Origin: Streptomyces albogriseolus
GTDB lineage: Bacteria > Actinomycetota > Actinomycetes > Streptomycetales > Streptomycetaceae
Assembly (NCBI GenBank): GCA_014650475.1
Contig: BMVA01000005.1
Location: forward strand, 1-64,000
Length of the DNA stretch: 64,000 nucleotides
Direction: 5' to 3'
Below the pieces are notes generated by a model. That model saw only the letters and a list, made by a program, of their open reading frames with translations, searched no databases and had not been told where the DNA came from. Within the stretch, counting starts at the first letter, position 1. Each line of letters starts with the position of its first letter. A program made the position numbers and the translations under genes. Shown in pieces: positions 35,501 through 43,241 of the stretch.

Positions 35501-35741
35501 TCTGCCGCATCCCCGGCTCGCGTGAGGCCATGGGCCAGCTGAACCGCGGACGCGGCTCGTCCAGGCCCAGCGGATGCCGGGCGTACTCGACGGCGGGGGC
35601 GGTGATCTCGACGGGTGCGGACCGGCCGCCCGCCCGGGCAGTGGTGGGGGACACGGGAACGGCCTGGGCCGGCCCGGCTCCGGCGGCCGCGGCGGCAACC
35701 ACGGCCGCCGTGCTCGCCAGGACATCTCTACGGCTGATCAC
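32529..35741 (-). CDS. Tat-exported alpha-L-rhamnosidase, GH78
   Basis: The 1070-aa enzyme starts with a twin-arginine signal (ISRRDVLASTAAVVAAAAAG, ending at PAQA). Then come a fibronectin-like domain (PRPRFSWPMASREPGMRQSA, about residues 50-150), the Bac_rhamnosid_N beta domain (RARLYVTALGLYEAHLNGVR near 360), a concanavalin-like domain and the (alpha/alpha)6 catalytic domain with DERLGWTGD and GATTMWERWDSL, closing with a C-terminal beta domain. It would release terminal rhamnose from plant or microbial glycans outside the cell. GTG at 35741 follows GAGGTGG. Two LacI-type operators lie upstream. Confidence 0.92.
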   Translation of the reverse strand: MISRRDVLASTAAVVAAAAAGAGPAQAVPVSPTTARAGGRSAPVEITAPAVEYARHPLGLDEPRPRFSWPMASREPGMRQSAYQLRVATTASALARPDVWDSGRVASDESHLVPYAGPELRPRTRYFWTVRVWDGEGRVSRWSEPAWWETGLMDAGQWSARWISAPAELTDAPSLEGGHWIWFPEGDPASSVPAATRWFRRTVDLPGEITSATLVITADNAYSVSVNGREVAGTDLATDNQDWQRPAVVDVLGQVVSGGNVIAVEAVNATEGPAGLLAVLVVRTALGERRIVTDAAWKVTDQEPDGDWRGAGFDDTGWAAARQAAPWGEGPWGRVTPTLHAVTRLRREFSLRRARVERARLYVTALGLYEAHLNGVRVGRDHLAPGWTDYRTRVQYQTHDVTQLVRSGGNALGVYLAPGWYAGNVGMFGPHQYGRHPALLAQLEVDYADGTTQRVTSDTGWSASTGPVVTADLLDGERYDARRETPGWTSPGFDDGDWLRAGEADEALPPQIVAQADPPVRVTQELTPAGVTEPEPGVFVFDLGRNMVGSVRLRVKGPAGTVVRLRHAEVLNPDGTLYTANLRTAKATDTYILKGGGTETYEPRFTFHGFRYVEVTGFPGTPTTRTVTGRVMHTDAPATLTFATNSPMLNQLHTNITWGQRGNFLSVPTDTPARDERLGWTGDINVFAPTAAYTMESARFLTKWLTDLRDAQTPEGSFTHVAPDVGHLGDGAAGWGDAGVTVPWALYQAYGDLRVLKDAWQSVVAWLGYLEQHSDGLLRPADGFGDWLNVDDETPKDVIATAYFAHVADLAARMAHELGRDPAPHENLYGRIRDAFQRAYIDAAGRVKGDTQTAYVLALSMGLVPDELKDAAAARLVALIEARDWHLSTGFLGTPRLLPVLTDTGHTDIAYRLLTQRTFPSWGYQIDHGATTMWERWDSLRPDGTFQDPGMNSFNHYAYGSVGEWMYAHIAGIAPGRPGYREVVVRPRPGGGINEARATLTSVRGPISTRWRHRHGRFELICSLPANTTAQVWIPASATDRVQHTGAIPLRHEDDCQVFRVGSGTHRFAV

Positions 35742-35765
35742 TACGCCACCTCGCACGGGTAGGAA

Positions 35766-35778
35766 TTGAATCGTTTCA
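35766..35778. promoter_or_regulatory. LacI-type operator upstream of GH78 gene
   Basis: TTGAATCGTTTCA is close to the LacI/GalR-family consensus TTGAAACGTTTCAA with a central CG. It is 25 bases upstream of the GTG at 35741, a position where a bound repressor blocks transcription. Confidence 0.6.
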
Positions 35779-35961
35779 CATGGGGTGAGCGTGGCCACCG
35801 TAGAGGCGTGGACGCGAGGGGTCAATGAGGGGCGCGCGTCGGAATGAAAGGAGAGGAGTCAGTAAGCGCTTGCGGTGGTGCGGGTGTTACGGGTGGTGAC
35901 CTCCACGTAGGGGACGGGAGGTCCGGAGGGCAGCCAACTCGACGCGCCGCCGTAGGGAAGA

Positions 35962-35977
35962 ATTGAACGGTTTCAAT
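35962..35977. promoter_or_regulatory. Second LacI-type operator
   Basis: ATTGAACGGTTTCAAT is a near-perfect 16-bp palindrome of the same type, 196 bases upstream of the first site. Two sites at this spacing could support looping by a LacI tetramer. No LacI gene is in the window, so the regulator is encoded elsewhere or was lost. Confidence 0.6.
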
Positions 35978-36273
35978 CAGCGGTGGCCGCGCGGCCGGAA
36001 TACCGGTCTACCTGTTCAAGGGCAGTGAGCAGGCCGTCGGCCGTACCGCGGCTTGCCTGGGCGGTGCGGCTTGACGATCCTCGCAATGCCCCCGGTCGGC
36101 GTTCCTGTCACCCGAAAGCGCAGGAACGCCAGCCCTCTGCCCCCGCTGCGTCAGGACACGACGGCTGCTACCGCCGGCCAGGGACGTTTCCGGCACCGGG
36201 CGTCTGGCTGGCGGAACAGGTTGCACGGCCAACAGCGTCACCCTGACCCAGCGTCAAGTCAGCGGATGTCGGA

Positions 36274-36849
36274 TCAGGGGGCGTCCACCAGGGTCCGGCC
36301 GTCGGTGACGACCGAACTTGTGACGCCGTTCGCGTAGTTGGACTGCACGCGGGACCGTTCGGTCGCGTTGGGGACGGCGTTGGTGCAGGCGGTGCCGGCG
36401 CTGGAGCCGGACATCAGCTGCGAGCACGGGCCGGGCTTGGTGTCCGGCAGACCAAGGCTGTGACCGAGTTCGTGGGCGGCGATCCGGGTCTTGTTGTAGC
36501 CCTGGTTCACGGCCTGACTGCCGAGTTCGACGCGGACCTGGCGGCCGGGGCGGACGGGACCGAGCGTGGCCTGCGGCCAGCCCGTCGTCGCGACGATCAC
36601 GATCTCCGCGGCGCCGCCGGGTGCCGCTTCCACCAGCCTCACGTTGGTGACGTTGGCGTTCCACGAGGCGACCCCGGCCGCGATGGCGGCTTCCCAGCCC
36701 GCGGCGCGGCTGTCGTCGTAGCGGAGGGTCACCACCGCCGCCTGGGCGCTGGGGGGTTCGACGGAGGGGGCGGCGGACGCGGCACCCGCCGTCGCGAGGA
36801 CGAGCGCCGTCGCGGACGTACCTGCCTTGATCCATGTGACGAGGGGCAT
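36274..36849 (-). CDS. snpA: Snapalysin, M7 small neutral metalloprotease
   Basis: The 191-aa protein has a signal peptide (ATALVLATAGAASA) and a short mature enzyme with the metzincin zinc site AAHELGHSLGLPD (HExxHxxGxxD) followed by CSQLMSGSSAGTACTNAVPN, including the Met-turn. Snapalysin is a secreted casein-degrading protease found only in streptomycetes and relatives. ATG at 36849 is the natural start. In most loci the gene is divergent from a LysR regulator (snpR); none is next to it here. A CCAT-N3-ATGG palindrome near 36961 lies in the 280-base upstream gap and could be an operator. Confidence 0.9.
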   Translation of the reverse strand: MPLVTWIKAGTSATALVLATAGAASAAPSVEPPSAQAAVVTLRYDDSRAAGWEAAIAAGVASWNANVTNVRLVEAAPGGAAEIVIVATTGWPQATLGPVRPGRQVRVELGSQAVNQGYNKTRIAAHELGHSLGLPDTKPGPCSQLMSGSSAGTACTNAVPNATERSRVQSNYANGVTSSVVTDGRTLVDAP

Positions 36850-37128
36850 TGCTGCTCCTGTTCCGTGGGGGGAGTCCGGCCCCGGCAGGACCGGGTTCGT
36901 GAAGGGAGCGGCTCAGTTGTCCGGTGGGGCCGGACACGCCTCTGGCCGACCTCCGGGACCATACGATGGTATGCCGGGACCGATCGGACAGTCATGCACC
37001 TGTCATGTTGATTTTCCGTCATGTTCGGTGAGGGGCGACGACTCGGGCCGGTCCCCTCTGGGGGGCAGAGCATGGCGCCCGCGCTGACGGCAGATCAAGT
37101 GAGAGGCGTACGCCGCAGCCCGTGCTCG

Positions 37129-37713
37129 TCACGGCCCAGGGTGCGGTGCCGTGAGGTAGTGCTGCACGGTCGGTGCGAGCCAGGCTGTGATTTCTTCCGG
37201 GTGCAGGTGCACGGCGGGCGGGAAGCGCAGGACGTAGCGGGTGAGGGCCAGGCCGAGGAGTTGTGCGGACACCAGTGCGGCGCGCGCCGGCGCCTGTTCC
37301 GGGTCGGGGCACACCCGCCGGGCCAGGGGGAGCAGTTGGTCGCTGAAGATGCCCCGCATGCGCTCGGCGCCGGCGTCGTTGGTCGCGCCGACCCTCAGGA
37401 GTGCGGTGAGCACCTCGTTCCTCTCCCACTGGTCCAGGAAGTGCGTCACCAGTGTCCGGCCCTCCTCGCCGCGTGGCAGTGAGGCGGCATCGGGCAGCTT
37501 CAGGTCGATGGCGACGGCCGCCGCGAACAGGCCCTCCTTGTTGCCGTAGTAGCGCATGACCATGGAGGGGTCGATCTTCGCCTGGTGGGCGATGGCGCGG
37601 ATGGTGGCGCGCTCGTAGCCGTCGGCGGCGAACCGCTCGCGGGCCGCCTCGAGGATGGCCCGGCGGGTGGCGTCGGAGCGGCGGGCGGGGGCGGGGGACG
37701 TGCTCTCGTTCAT
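37129..37713 (-). CDS. TetR-family regulator divergent from FAD monooxygenase
   Basis: The 194-aa protein has an N-terminal HTH (AILEAARERFAADGYERATI then RAIAHQAKIDPSMVMRYYGN) and a TetR_C ligand domain (LRVGATNDAGAERMRGIFSD). ATG at 37713 (MNESTSPAP) is chosen because the upstream in-frame residues fall in the operator array. It is transcribed away from the monooxygenase gene and almost surely represses it and itself through the repeats at 37727-37842; the inducer would be the monooxygenase substrate, such as an aromatic antibiotic. This regulator-enzyme pairing is common for antibiotic-inactivating flavoenzymes. Confidence 0.88.
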   Translation of the reverse strand: MNESTSPAPARRSDATRRAILEAARERFAADGYERATIRAIAHQAKIDPSMVMRYYGNKEGLFAAAVAIDLKLPDAASLPRGEEGRTLVTHFLDQWERNEVLTALLRVGATNDAGAERMRGIFSDQLLPLARRVCPDPEQAPARAALVSAQLLGLALTRYVLRFPPAVHLHPEEITAWLAPTVQHYLTAPHPGP

Positions 37714-37726
37714 GCCAACGATCGTA

Positions 37727-37842
37727 GGCCAACGCGCATTGGCCAACAAGCATAGGCCAACAAGTGTTGACCTCGGGGGCGGCACCCGTCTACCGTTGCC
37801 AACATGCGTTGACCAACGACTGTTGGCCTACACGTGTTGGCG
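37727..37842. promoter_or_regulatory. 14-bp-periodic TetR operator array
   Basis: The intergenic region holds two blocks of a 14-bp unit close to GGCCAACNNGNNTT. Block 1 gives palindromes GGCCAA-N6-TTGGCC at 37727-37744, 37741-37758 and 37755-37772; block 2 gives 37797-37814, 37811-37828 and 37825-37842. Successive palindromes share four bases, so each half-site serves two neighbours. Sites differ from the consensus by at most a few bases. Block 1 abuts the TetR start, and block 2 precedes the monooxygenase start at 37857. Confidence 0.75.
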
Positions 37843-37856
37843 ATTGGGAGGTCACT

Positions 37857-39365
37857 GTGAACGGCACCAGCAGCACCGGCAAGGGCACCGGCCCCGCCCC
37901 GGGCGCCACGCACCCCGTGATCGTCGTCGGCGCCGGCCCCACCGGCCTCCTCCTGGCGGGCGACCTCGCCGAGGCCGGCGTCGCCGTCACCCTGCTGGAG
38001 AAGCGCCCCCGCCAGGTCAGCAACCTCTCCCGGGCGTTCGGAGTGCACGCCCGCACACTGGAGCAGCTCGACGCCCGCGGCCTCGCCGACGACCTGCTCG
38101 CCACCGGCAGCACCATCACCCGGCTGCGCCTCTTCCGCCGCCTCTCCCTCGACCTGAGCACCCTGCCCTCCCGCTTCCCCTTCCTGCTGATCACCCCCCA
38201 GTACGAGGTCGAACGTCTCCTGGAGCAGCGCGCCCGGCGGCTCGGCGTCCGGTTCCACCACGAGACCGAGCTTCTCGCGCTGCGCCAGGACGCCGACGGC
38301 GTCGACCTCGACGTCCGCACCCCGGACGGAACACCCGCCACCCACCGCGCCGCCTACGCCGTCGGCACCGACGGCCACCGCAGCGCCGTGCGCCAGGCCG
38401 TCGGGCAGCCCTTCCCCGGCGTCTCCGTCATCACCTCCCTCTTCCTCGCCGACGTCCGCCTCGCCGAGAAGCCCGGCAGCGTCCTCACCGTCGACGGCAC
38501 GGGCGACGTGTTCGCGATGATCGCCTCGTTCGGCGACGGCTGGTACCGCGTCATGGGCTGGAACCGCCGCAACGAAGTCCCCGACGACCACCCCCTCGAC
38601 CTCGGCGAGGTCAGGGACGTCACCCGCCGCGCCCTGGGCACCGACTACGGCATGCACGACGCCCGCTGGCTCTCCCGCTTCCACAGCGACGAACGCCAGG
38701 CGCCCCAGTACCGGGTCGGGCGGGTCTTCCTCGCCGGCGACGCCGCCCACATCCACTCCCCCGCAGGCGGCCAGGGCATGAACACCGGGCTGCAGGACGC
38801 CGCCAACCTCGGCTGGAAACTCGCCGCCGTCGTCAAGGGCCAGGCCCCCGACAGTCTTCTGGACACCTACCAGGCCGAACGCCACCCCGTCGGCAAGGCG
38901 GTCCTGCGCAGCAGCGGCGGCCTCGTCCGCCTCGCCCGCGCGCACAACCCCGCCCTGCGCGCCCTGCGCGCGACCGTCACCGCCCTGATCAACACCGCCG
39001 CCCCCGCCCGCACCAGAGCCCTCGCCCAGATCACCGGCATCGGCTACCGCTACCCAGCCCCACGCGGCGCCCACCCCCTCACCGGGACCCGCGTCCCGGA
39101 CGTCACCCTCGCCGGCGACCGCCGCCTGTACCAGGCCCTGCGCGGCGGACGCTTCGTCCTCATCACCCCGCCCACCGTGCGGCTCCCCCACGACGCCGTC
39201 CCGGACGACCGGCACGGCACACCGCCGGCCGTCGAACACTGGGCCGGCGACCGGCGGACCGCCGTGCTCGTCCGCCCCGACGGATACGTGGCCTGGGCAG
39301 CGGACGACGCCCGCACCGCGGACCTCGAAGCCGCCCTGACCGCACGGTTCCCCAGCGCCGGCTGA
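37857..39365 (+). CDS. FAD-dependent aromatic monooxygenase (PheA/TfdB type)
   Basis: The 502-aa group A flavoprotein monooxygenase has the Rossmann GAGPTG at residues 25-30, an LEKRPRQVSNLSRAFGVHAR ribose/flavin-contact region near 50-70, the DG motif AVGTDGHRSAVRQ and the second FAD motif GDAAHIHSPAGGQGMNTGLQ from 294. A C-terminal thioredoxin-like domain completes it. It would hydroxylate an aromatic ring with NAD(P)H and O2; relatives inactivate rifampicin or tetracyclines or act in polyketide tailoring. GTG at 37857 follows GGGAGG. The gene is divergent from its TetR repressor. Confidence 0.88.
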   Translation: MNGTSSTGKGTGPAPGATHPVIVVGAGPTGLLLAGDLAEAGVAVTLLEKRPRQVSNLSRAFGVHARTLEQLDARGLADDLLATGSTITRLRLFRRLSLDLSTLPSRFPFLLITPQYEVERLLEQRARRLGVRFHHETELLALRQDADGVDLDVRTPDGTPATHRAAYAVGTDGHRSAVRQAVGQPFPGVSVITSLFLADVRLAEKPGSVLTVDGTGDVFAMIASFGDGWYRVMGWNRRNEVPDDHPLDLGEVRDVTRRALGTDYGMHDARWLSRFHSDERQAPQYRVGRVFLAGDAAHIHSPAGGQGMNTGLQDAANLGWKLAAVVKGQAPDSLLDTYQAERHPVGKAVLRSSGGLVRLARAHNPALRALRATVTALINTAAPARTRALAQITGIGYRYPAPRGAHPLTGTRVPDVTLAGDRRLYQALRGGRFVLITPPTVRLPHDAVPDDRHGTPPAVEHWAGDRRTAVLVRPDGYVAWAADDARTADLEAALTARFPSAG

Positions 39366-39440
39366 CCGTCCCGGCCCTGCCCCCGGCCGACCGCCTCTTG
39401 GTCCAGGATGCCGCGGCCCGCCGCCCCGTCCGCATTGCTC

Positions 39441-39461
39441 ATACGCCGTTGCGCGGCATAT
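39441..39461. promoter_or_regulatory. Probable PadR operator
   Basis: ATACGCCG-TTGCG-CGGCATAT is an 8+8 near-palindrome with AT-rich ends, about 10 bases upstream of the PadR gene's ATG. PadR proteins bind such ATGxxx/xxxCAT-like palindromes and usually autoregulate. Confidence 0.5.
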
Positions 39462-39470
39462 GTTGGCGGG

Positions 39471-39812
39471 ATGAGCGAGCGTCCGCTGCAGGAGCCGACC
39501 CTGCTGATCCTCACGGCACTGGCCGACCGGCCCCGGCACGGGTACGCCGTCACCCAGGAGGTCAAGGCGCTGTCCGAAGGGCGGGTCGTACTGCGGACCG
39601 GCACGCTCTACGGGGCCCTGGACCGTCTCCTCAAGGACGGGCTCATCGAGGTGCACCGGGAGGAAGTCGTCGACGGGCGGGCCCGGAAGGTGTACGCCCT
39701 CGCCCCGGCCGGGCGCGAGACGCTGTCGGCGGCGGCCGACCGGATGGCCGCGACCGCCCGCGAGGCCACCCGCCGGCTCGGGCTCACCGGCCGCCCCGCG
39801 ACGCAGACGTGA
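39471..39812 (+). CDS. PadR-family transcriptional regulator
   Basis: The 113-aa protein is a single PadR winged helix: LQEPTLLILTALADRPRHGY at residues 5-24, VVLRTGTLYGALDRLLKDGL near 38-57 and DGRARKVYALAPAGRETLSA near 66-85. It belongs to the short PadR-s2 class, which works as a dimer. ATG at 39471 is preceded by GGCGGG. Its TGA overlaps the next gene's GTG, so it is co-translated with a membrane protein, a standard PadR arrangement in which the regulator controls its own membrane partner. Confidence 0.9.
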   Translation: MSERPLQEPTLLILTALADRPRHGYAVTQEVKALSEGRVVLRTGTLYGALDRLLKDGLIEVHREEVVDGRARKVYALAPAGRETLSAAADRMAATAREATRRLGLTGRPATQT

Positions 39813-40582
39813 TCGGACCGCTTCTGCGGCTGTATCCGCGCCGGTACCGGATCGAGGCCGGACAGGAGATCCTCGCCGTCCACCGCGAGTCGATGGACGG
39901 CGCCCGCGCCGCGGATCGGCTCCGGGAGGCCGCCGACATCGCCGGCCATGCCCTGCGGATGCGGTTCGGGGTGACGTCCTCGAGCGCGGCCGGGCGGCTG
40001 CTGGCGCAGGCCGCCCCGCAGGTCGCCGGGGTCGCGGCGGCCTACTGCGGGCTGCACCTGAGCCGCTGGTACACCGCGGCGAGCCTGTCCCCCGCCTTCC
40101 CGCCCCTTGACGCCGACAGCTGGACCGTGCGGCTGTTCATGTCCGCGCTCGTGGCCGTCGGCGCCGTCACCGCGCTCACCAGCCGGTGGCGGGCCGGAGT
40201 GTGGGCGGCCGTCGTCGGGCTGGTGGCTTTCGCGGCCGCCACCGTCGTCAGCGGGCCCGCTTTCGGTGATCCCGTCGTCACGCCCCTCATGGCCCTGCTC
40301 GCCGCGCTGGCCCTGGCGGCCGCCCCGCCCGATCTGCCGCCGGGGAAGCGAGACCGTGCGACCGCCGGGGCGACGGCCGCCGCGGTGTGGGTGCCCGTCA
40401 CCGCGCTGTACGCCGGTGTGCTGCCGGTGAGTACCGACTACGGGTTGTGGCCCCTGCTGGTGCTCGGGGCCTGTGGGATCGCGCGGGCCCTGCGGCAGCG
40501 GACTCTCGCCGTCGTCCGCGCGGCCGCGACGGTCGTGGCCTGTCCGTTGTTCCTCGCCTACGCTCACACCGTCGGGCCCTGA
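39809..40582 (+). CDS. Membrane protein coupled to PadR
   Basis: The 257-aa protein begins with an amphipathic cytosolic segment (GPLLRLYPRRYRIEAGQEIL) often seen in PadR-linked proteins, and then has about five to six membrane helices (for example FMSALVAVGAVTALTS, GVWAAVVGLVAFAAATVVSG, LLAALALAAAP). No enzymatic motif is visible. GTG at 39809 overlaps the PadR stop in GTGA. The function is unknown; permease-like or stress-sensing roles are possible. Confidence 0.78.
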   Translation: MIGPLLRLYPRRYRIEAGQEILAVHRESMDGARAADRLREAADIAGHALRMRFGVTSSSAAGRLLAQAAPQVAGVAAAYCGLHLSRWYTAASLSPAFPPLDADSWTVRLFMSALVAVGAVTALTSRWRAGVWAAVVGLVAFAAATVVSGPAFGDPVVTPLMALLAALALAAAPPDLPPGKRDRATAGATAAAVWVPVTALYAGVLPVSTDYGLWPLLVLGACGIARALRQRTLAVVRAAATVVACPLFLAYAHTVGP

Positions 40583-40723
40583 GACGTCCGGCCGGCGCCG
40601 GGGGCATCCCCGCCGCCCGATAGTCAGTTGAGCGACATATACTCGTGGTCGTCCTGTCACCGTTCAGGACGCCCAGCTCGCGTGCCCAGTTCCGGGACGC
40701 GCCGACACCCAGGTGGCCCCCCG

Positions 40724-41530
40724 ATGCCGTTCACGCTCTCCCACCCGGCCGCCGTACTGCCGTTGCTGCGCCCCCCGTTCTCGGCGGCCGCCCTGGTCTG
40801 CGGGACCATCGCACCGGACGTGCCGTACTTTCTCGGCGCGGCCGGCATCCCCGTGAGCGCACAGTCCTGGTACGAACCGTTCCTCAACGCCACCACGTCC
40901 CATCAGCTGTCCGGGGTCGCCGTACCGGCGGTCCTCGGGGCCGCGTTGATGGCGGCATACACCGTGGTGCGGCGGCCGGTGGCCGCTCTCCTGCCGGCCG
41001 GGCTGTCTCCCGTCGGCCGGGACCGGCGCGGCCGTCCCCTGCGGCGGGCGGGATGGGTACTGCTGTCCCTCGCCATCGGCATCCTCACCCACCTGGCGTG
41101 GGACTCCTTCACGCACGCCGACGGGTATCTGGTCACGCACCTGGGTGTTCTGCGGTCCCACCTGGTCGGGGACCTCACCGTGGCCCGCGCCGTGCAGCAT
41201 CTCAGTACGGCCCTGGGTCTTGTGGCCGTCGCCGTCTTCCTGTGGCGCAGGCTGCGCGGCGGCGCCCCGGCGGGGCGGGGCGGCGAGGAGGACTCCCTGT
41301 CCGGGGCCGCCCGGCGGGCCGTTGCCGGCGCCCTCGCCGTCGTGGCGGTGGCCGGCGCCGCCGCCAACACCGCGCCCCTGGCCGATTATCGAGGAGTCGG
41401 CGCGCGGGACGTCACCGAGGCGCTCCTGTCGGACTGGGTCACCGGCGGCGGCGCCGCTCTGGCCTGCGCCGTCCTGGCGTACGCCGGGGGATGGTGGGCG
41501 CACAGGGCGGTCCCGTCCGGGCGGGCGTGA
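40724..41530 (+). CDS. DUF4184-family membrane protein
   Basis: The 268-aa protein starts MPFTLSHPAAVLPLLRPPFS and has CGTIAPDVPYFLG near residue 30 and LSLAIGILTHLAWDSFTHAD near 115, the family's HP, PD and HxxWDxxTH signatures. About six membrane helices are visible. The conserved His/Asp residues resemble those of membrane-bound metal-dependent hydrolases (YdjM-like), although activity is unproven. ATG at 40724 follows AGGTGG. An earlier in-frame start at 40628 adds a non-family leader and is rejected. Confidence 0.85.
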   Translation: MPFTLSHPAAVLPLLRPPFSAAALVCGTIAPDVPYFLGAAGIPVSAQSWYEPFLNATTSHQLSGVAVPAVLGAALMAAYTVVRRPVAALLPAGLSPVGRDRRGRPLRRAGWVLLSLAIGILTHLAWDSFTHADGYLVTHLGVLRSHLVGDLTVARAVQHLSTALGLVAVAVFLWRRLRGGAPAGRGGEEDSLSGAARRAVAGALAVVAVAGAAANTAPLADYRGVGARDVTEALLSDWVTGGGAALACAVLAYAGGWWAHRAVPSGRA

Positions 41531-41624
41531 AGCGCGCCGTGGCGTCCCGTTCCCCGGACGCCCTTCGCCGACCACCCCGCGTGAGCGAGCAGCAGCCCGC
41601 CTGACGCGGCCAGACGTGCGTGTC

Positions 41625-41927
41625 TCACGTCCGCGCGTAGGTGAGGCAGTCCACCTGCTCGCGCTCGTAGCCCACGGTGATGGCCGGGGCGTGGCACTCG
41701 AGCCCGCTGTTGTGGCGGCAGTCGGCCATCTTGCAGGCTCCGACCCGGCCGGTGGTCGACGGCTCACCGCCCTCGATGTCGGCGCCCATGAACGTGTCGC
41801 AGACCGGACTGTCGAGGTCTCCCACGGTGATCGCCGCGGCGTGGCAGGTGTGGTCGTGGTTGTAGGCGCAGCCCTCGGCCGCGCATTCGCTGATGACGGG
41901 CAGTTGCATGACGGGGGTGGCTGCCAT
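41625..41927 (-). CDS. DUF1540 protein with two Cys-rich repeats
   Basis: The 100-aa protein carries two tandem DUF1540 units: CAAEGCAYNHDHTCHAAAIT followed by VCDTF, and CKMADCRHNSGLECHAPAIT followed by DCLTY. Each has four Cys (plus His), suggesting a small metal-binding knot. ATG at 41927 has GAAGGG upstream. DUF1540 proteins are widespread in Firmicutes and actinomycetes without assigned function; metal storage or redox buffering is inference. The gene stands alone between DUF4184 and MarR genes. Confidence 0.85.
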   Translation of the reverse strand: MAATPVMQLPVISECAAEGCAYNHDHTCHAAAITVGDLDSPVCDTFMGADIEGGEPSTTGRVGACKMADCRHNSGLECHAPAITVGYEREQVDCLTYART

Positions 41928-42091
41928 GGCGGATCGCCCTTCTCGTGAGCACGTGCGGAGCGTCCGGAGCTTTCGGCGCGACATCCGTCCGGGCCGGACG
42001 CTCGCGGAACGCTGCTTTCCTGTCTTCCACTGTCCGCGACGGCAGGGGGCGGCGCACGTCCGCAGGCGGCACGGGACACGGAAATTCTGGG

Positions 42092-42517
42092 CTACCTGCC
42101 GTGCAGATGGGTGCTCAGGCGTGACAGCAGGGGCAGCGCCGCCTCGAGCGTCCTGCGTTCGTCGGAGCTGAGGGCGTCGTTGATCGCGGCGCCGAGCCAG
42201 TCGGCACGCCGTCGGCGTTCCTCGGCCAGACGGTCATGTCCCGCCGGCGTGAGGTGGAGCAGGAGCTTGCGCCCGTCGCCGGGGTGCGCCTCGGCCCGCA
42301 CGAGGTTCCGGGCCAGGAGGTCTTTGACCGTCTTGGCGGCCGACTGGTGGCTGACTCCCCGCTGTTGGGCGATCTCGGCGGTGGTCAGCGGGCCGCCGCG
42401 GTCCAGGTAGCCCAGGACCGCGGCCTCGCCGGGCGGCATCGTGTCGGCGGTGCGCACCGTGCGCACGAGCTCTCCGATGGTCAGGCGGAGTTCCTCGGCC
42501 AGTCGTCTGTCGTCCAT
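42092..42517 (-). CDS. MarR-family regulator
   Basis: The 141-aa protein is a typical MarR winged helix: LTTAEIAQQRGVSHQSAAKT near residues 44-63 (recognition helix) and GDGRKLLLHLTPAGHDRLAE (wing) near 80-99. ATG at 42517 (MDDRRLAEEL) is favoured; GTG at 42526 is nine bases upstream and also possible. It is divergent from a metallo-beta-lactamase-fold gene across an 80-base region containing TTGTAC/GGTTGTAG-like half-sites, so it probably represses that gene and itself. Confidence 0.87.
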   Translation of the reverse strand: MDDRRLAEELRLTIGELVRTVRTADTMPPGEAAVLGYLDRGGPLTTAEIAQQRGVSHQSAAKTVKDLLARNLVRAEAHPGDGRKLLLHLTPAGHDRLAEERRRRADWLGAAINDALSSDERRTLEAALPLLSRLSTHLHGR

Positions 42518-42596
42518 GACCGTCACTTTACCCGCTTACATCAATCAAGTTGTACAGTCTGGTTGTAGATATTGCGACGGCTCGGAAGGCCCTCCC

Positions 42597-43241
42597 GTGA
42601 AGCTCACCAAGCACGCCCACGCCTGCGTCACGATCGAGAAGGGCGGCACCCGCCTGGTCATCGACCCCGGCACCTTCACCCCGGACGCGGCCGAAGCCGT
42701 CGCCCGGGCGCACGCCGTACTGATCACGCACGAACACTTCGACCACTTCGACGAACAGCTCGTCGCCGCCGCTCTGGAGGCCCGGCCCGGCCTGCTGGTC
42801 TACGGCACCGCCGCCGTGGCGGCAGCCCTCGGCAGCCACGACGGGCGCGTGCAGGCCGTCACCGCGGGCGACGCCTTCACCGTCGGGTCCGTCACCGTCA
42901 GCGTCCACGGTCACCGGCACGCGCTGATCCACCCCGACATCCCGTGCCCCGACAACGTCGGCTACCTCCTCGACGACGGTGCCGTCCACCATCCCGGCGA
43001 CGCCTACTGCGTGCCCGACGCCCCCGTGCGCACCCTGCTGCTGCCGACCAGCGGCCCCTGGACGAAACTCGGTGAAGCCGCCGACTACGTCCGCGCCGTC
43101 AAGCCCGAGCGCGTCATCGAGATCCACGAACTCATGCTCAGCGACCTCGGCCGGCAGTCCACCGCGCGTCTGCTCGGCGAGGAGGGACTGACCGGCGTTC
43201 CGGTCGAGCGCCTCGGTCCCGGTGCCGGCGTTCAGCTGTGA
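42597..43241 (+). CDS. Metallo-beta-lactamase-fold hydrolase (UlaG-like)
   Basis: The 214-aa protein starts MKLTKHAHACVTIEKGGTRL and has the metal motif ITHEHFDHFD near residues 42-51, HGHRHALIHPDIPCPDNVGY near 102-121 and VHHPGDAYC with the bridging Asp. This is the UlaG/YycJ-like short MBL type, likely a phosphodiesterase or lactonase; substrate unknown. GTG at 42597 follows GGAAGG. It is divergent from MarR. Its last 10 bases overlap the end of the convergent GH65 gene. Confidence 0.86.
   Translation: MKLTKHAHACVTIEKGGTRLVIDPGTFTPDAAEAVARAHAVLITHEHFDHFDEQLVAAALEARPGLLVYGTAAVAAALGSHDGRVQAVTAGDAFTVGSVTVSVHGHRHALIHPDIPCPDNVGYLLDDGAVHHPGDAYCVPDAPVRTLLLPTSGPWTKLGEAADYVRAVKPERVIEIHELMLSDLGRQSTARLLGEEGLTGVPVERLGPGAGVQL

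Larger units (their letters stand above)
35742..36273. other. Intergenic region between rhamnosidase and snapalysin genes
   Basis: Apart from the two LacI-like sites (35766-35778 and 35962-35977) I see no gene. Short frames on both strands lack ribosome-binding sites. The region between about 35990 and 36260 holds nothing identifiable. Confidence 0.5.

Noticed and set aside
36955-36990. GGGACCGATCGGAC-like sequence upstream of snapalysin as a second DosR box
   Set aside because: The right half does not match GTCCC, and snapalysin is not a dormancy gene; the similarity is probably chance.
37655-40582. A 975-codon plus-strand frame and a 648-codon minus-strand frame over the monooxygenase
   Set aside because: The first is real only in its last 257 codons (the PadR-linked membrane protein); the rest is Arg/Pro-rich shadow sequence of the FAD monooxygenase.
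43232-43241. Ten-base overlap of the MBL and GH65 genes as a possible antisense regulatory feature
   Set aside because: Short convergent overlaps are common in compact Streptomyces DNA and no extra signal is present.
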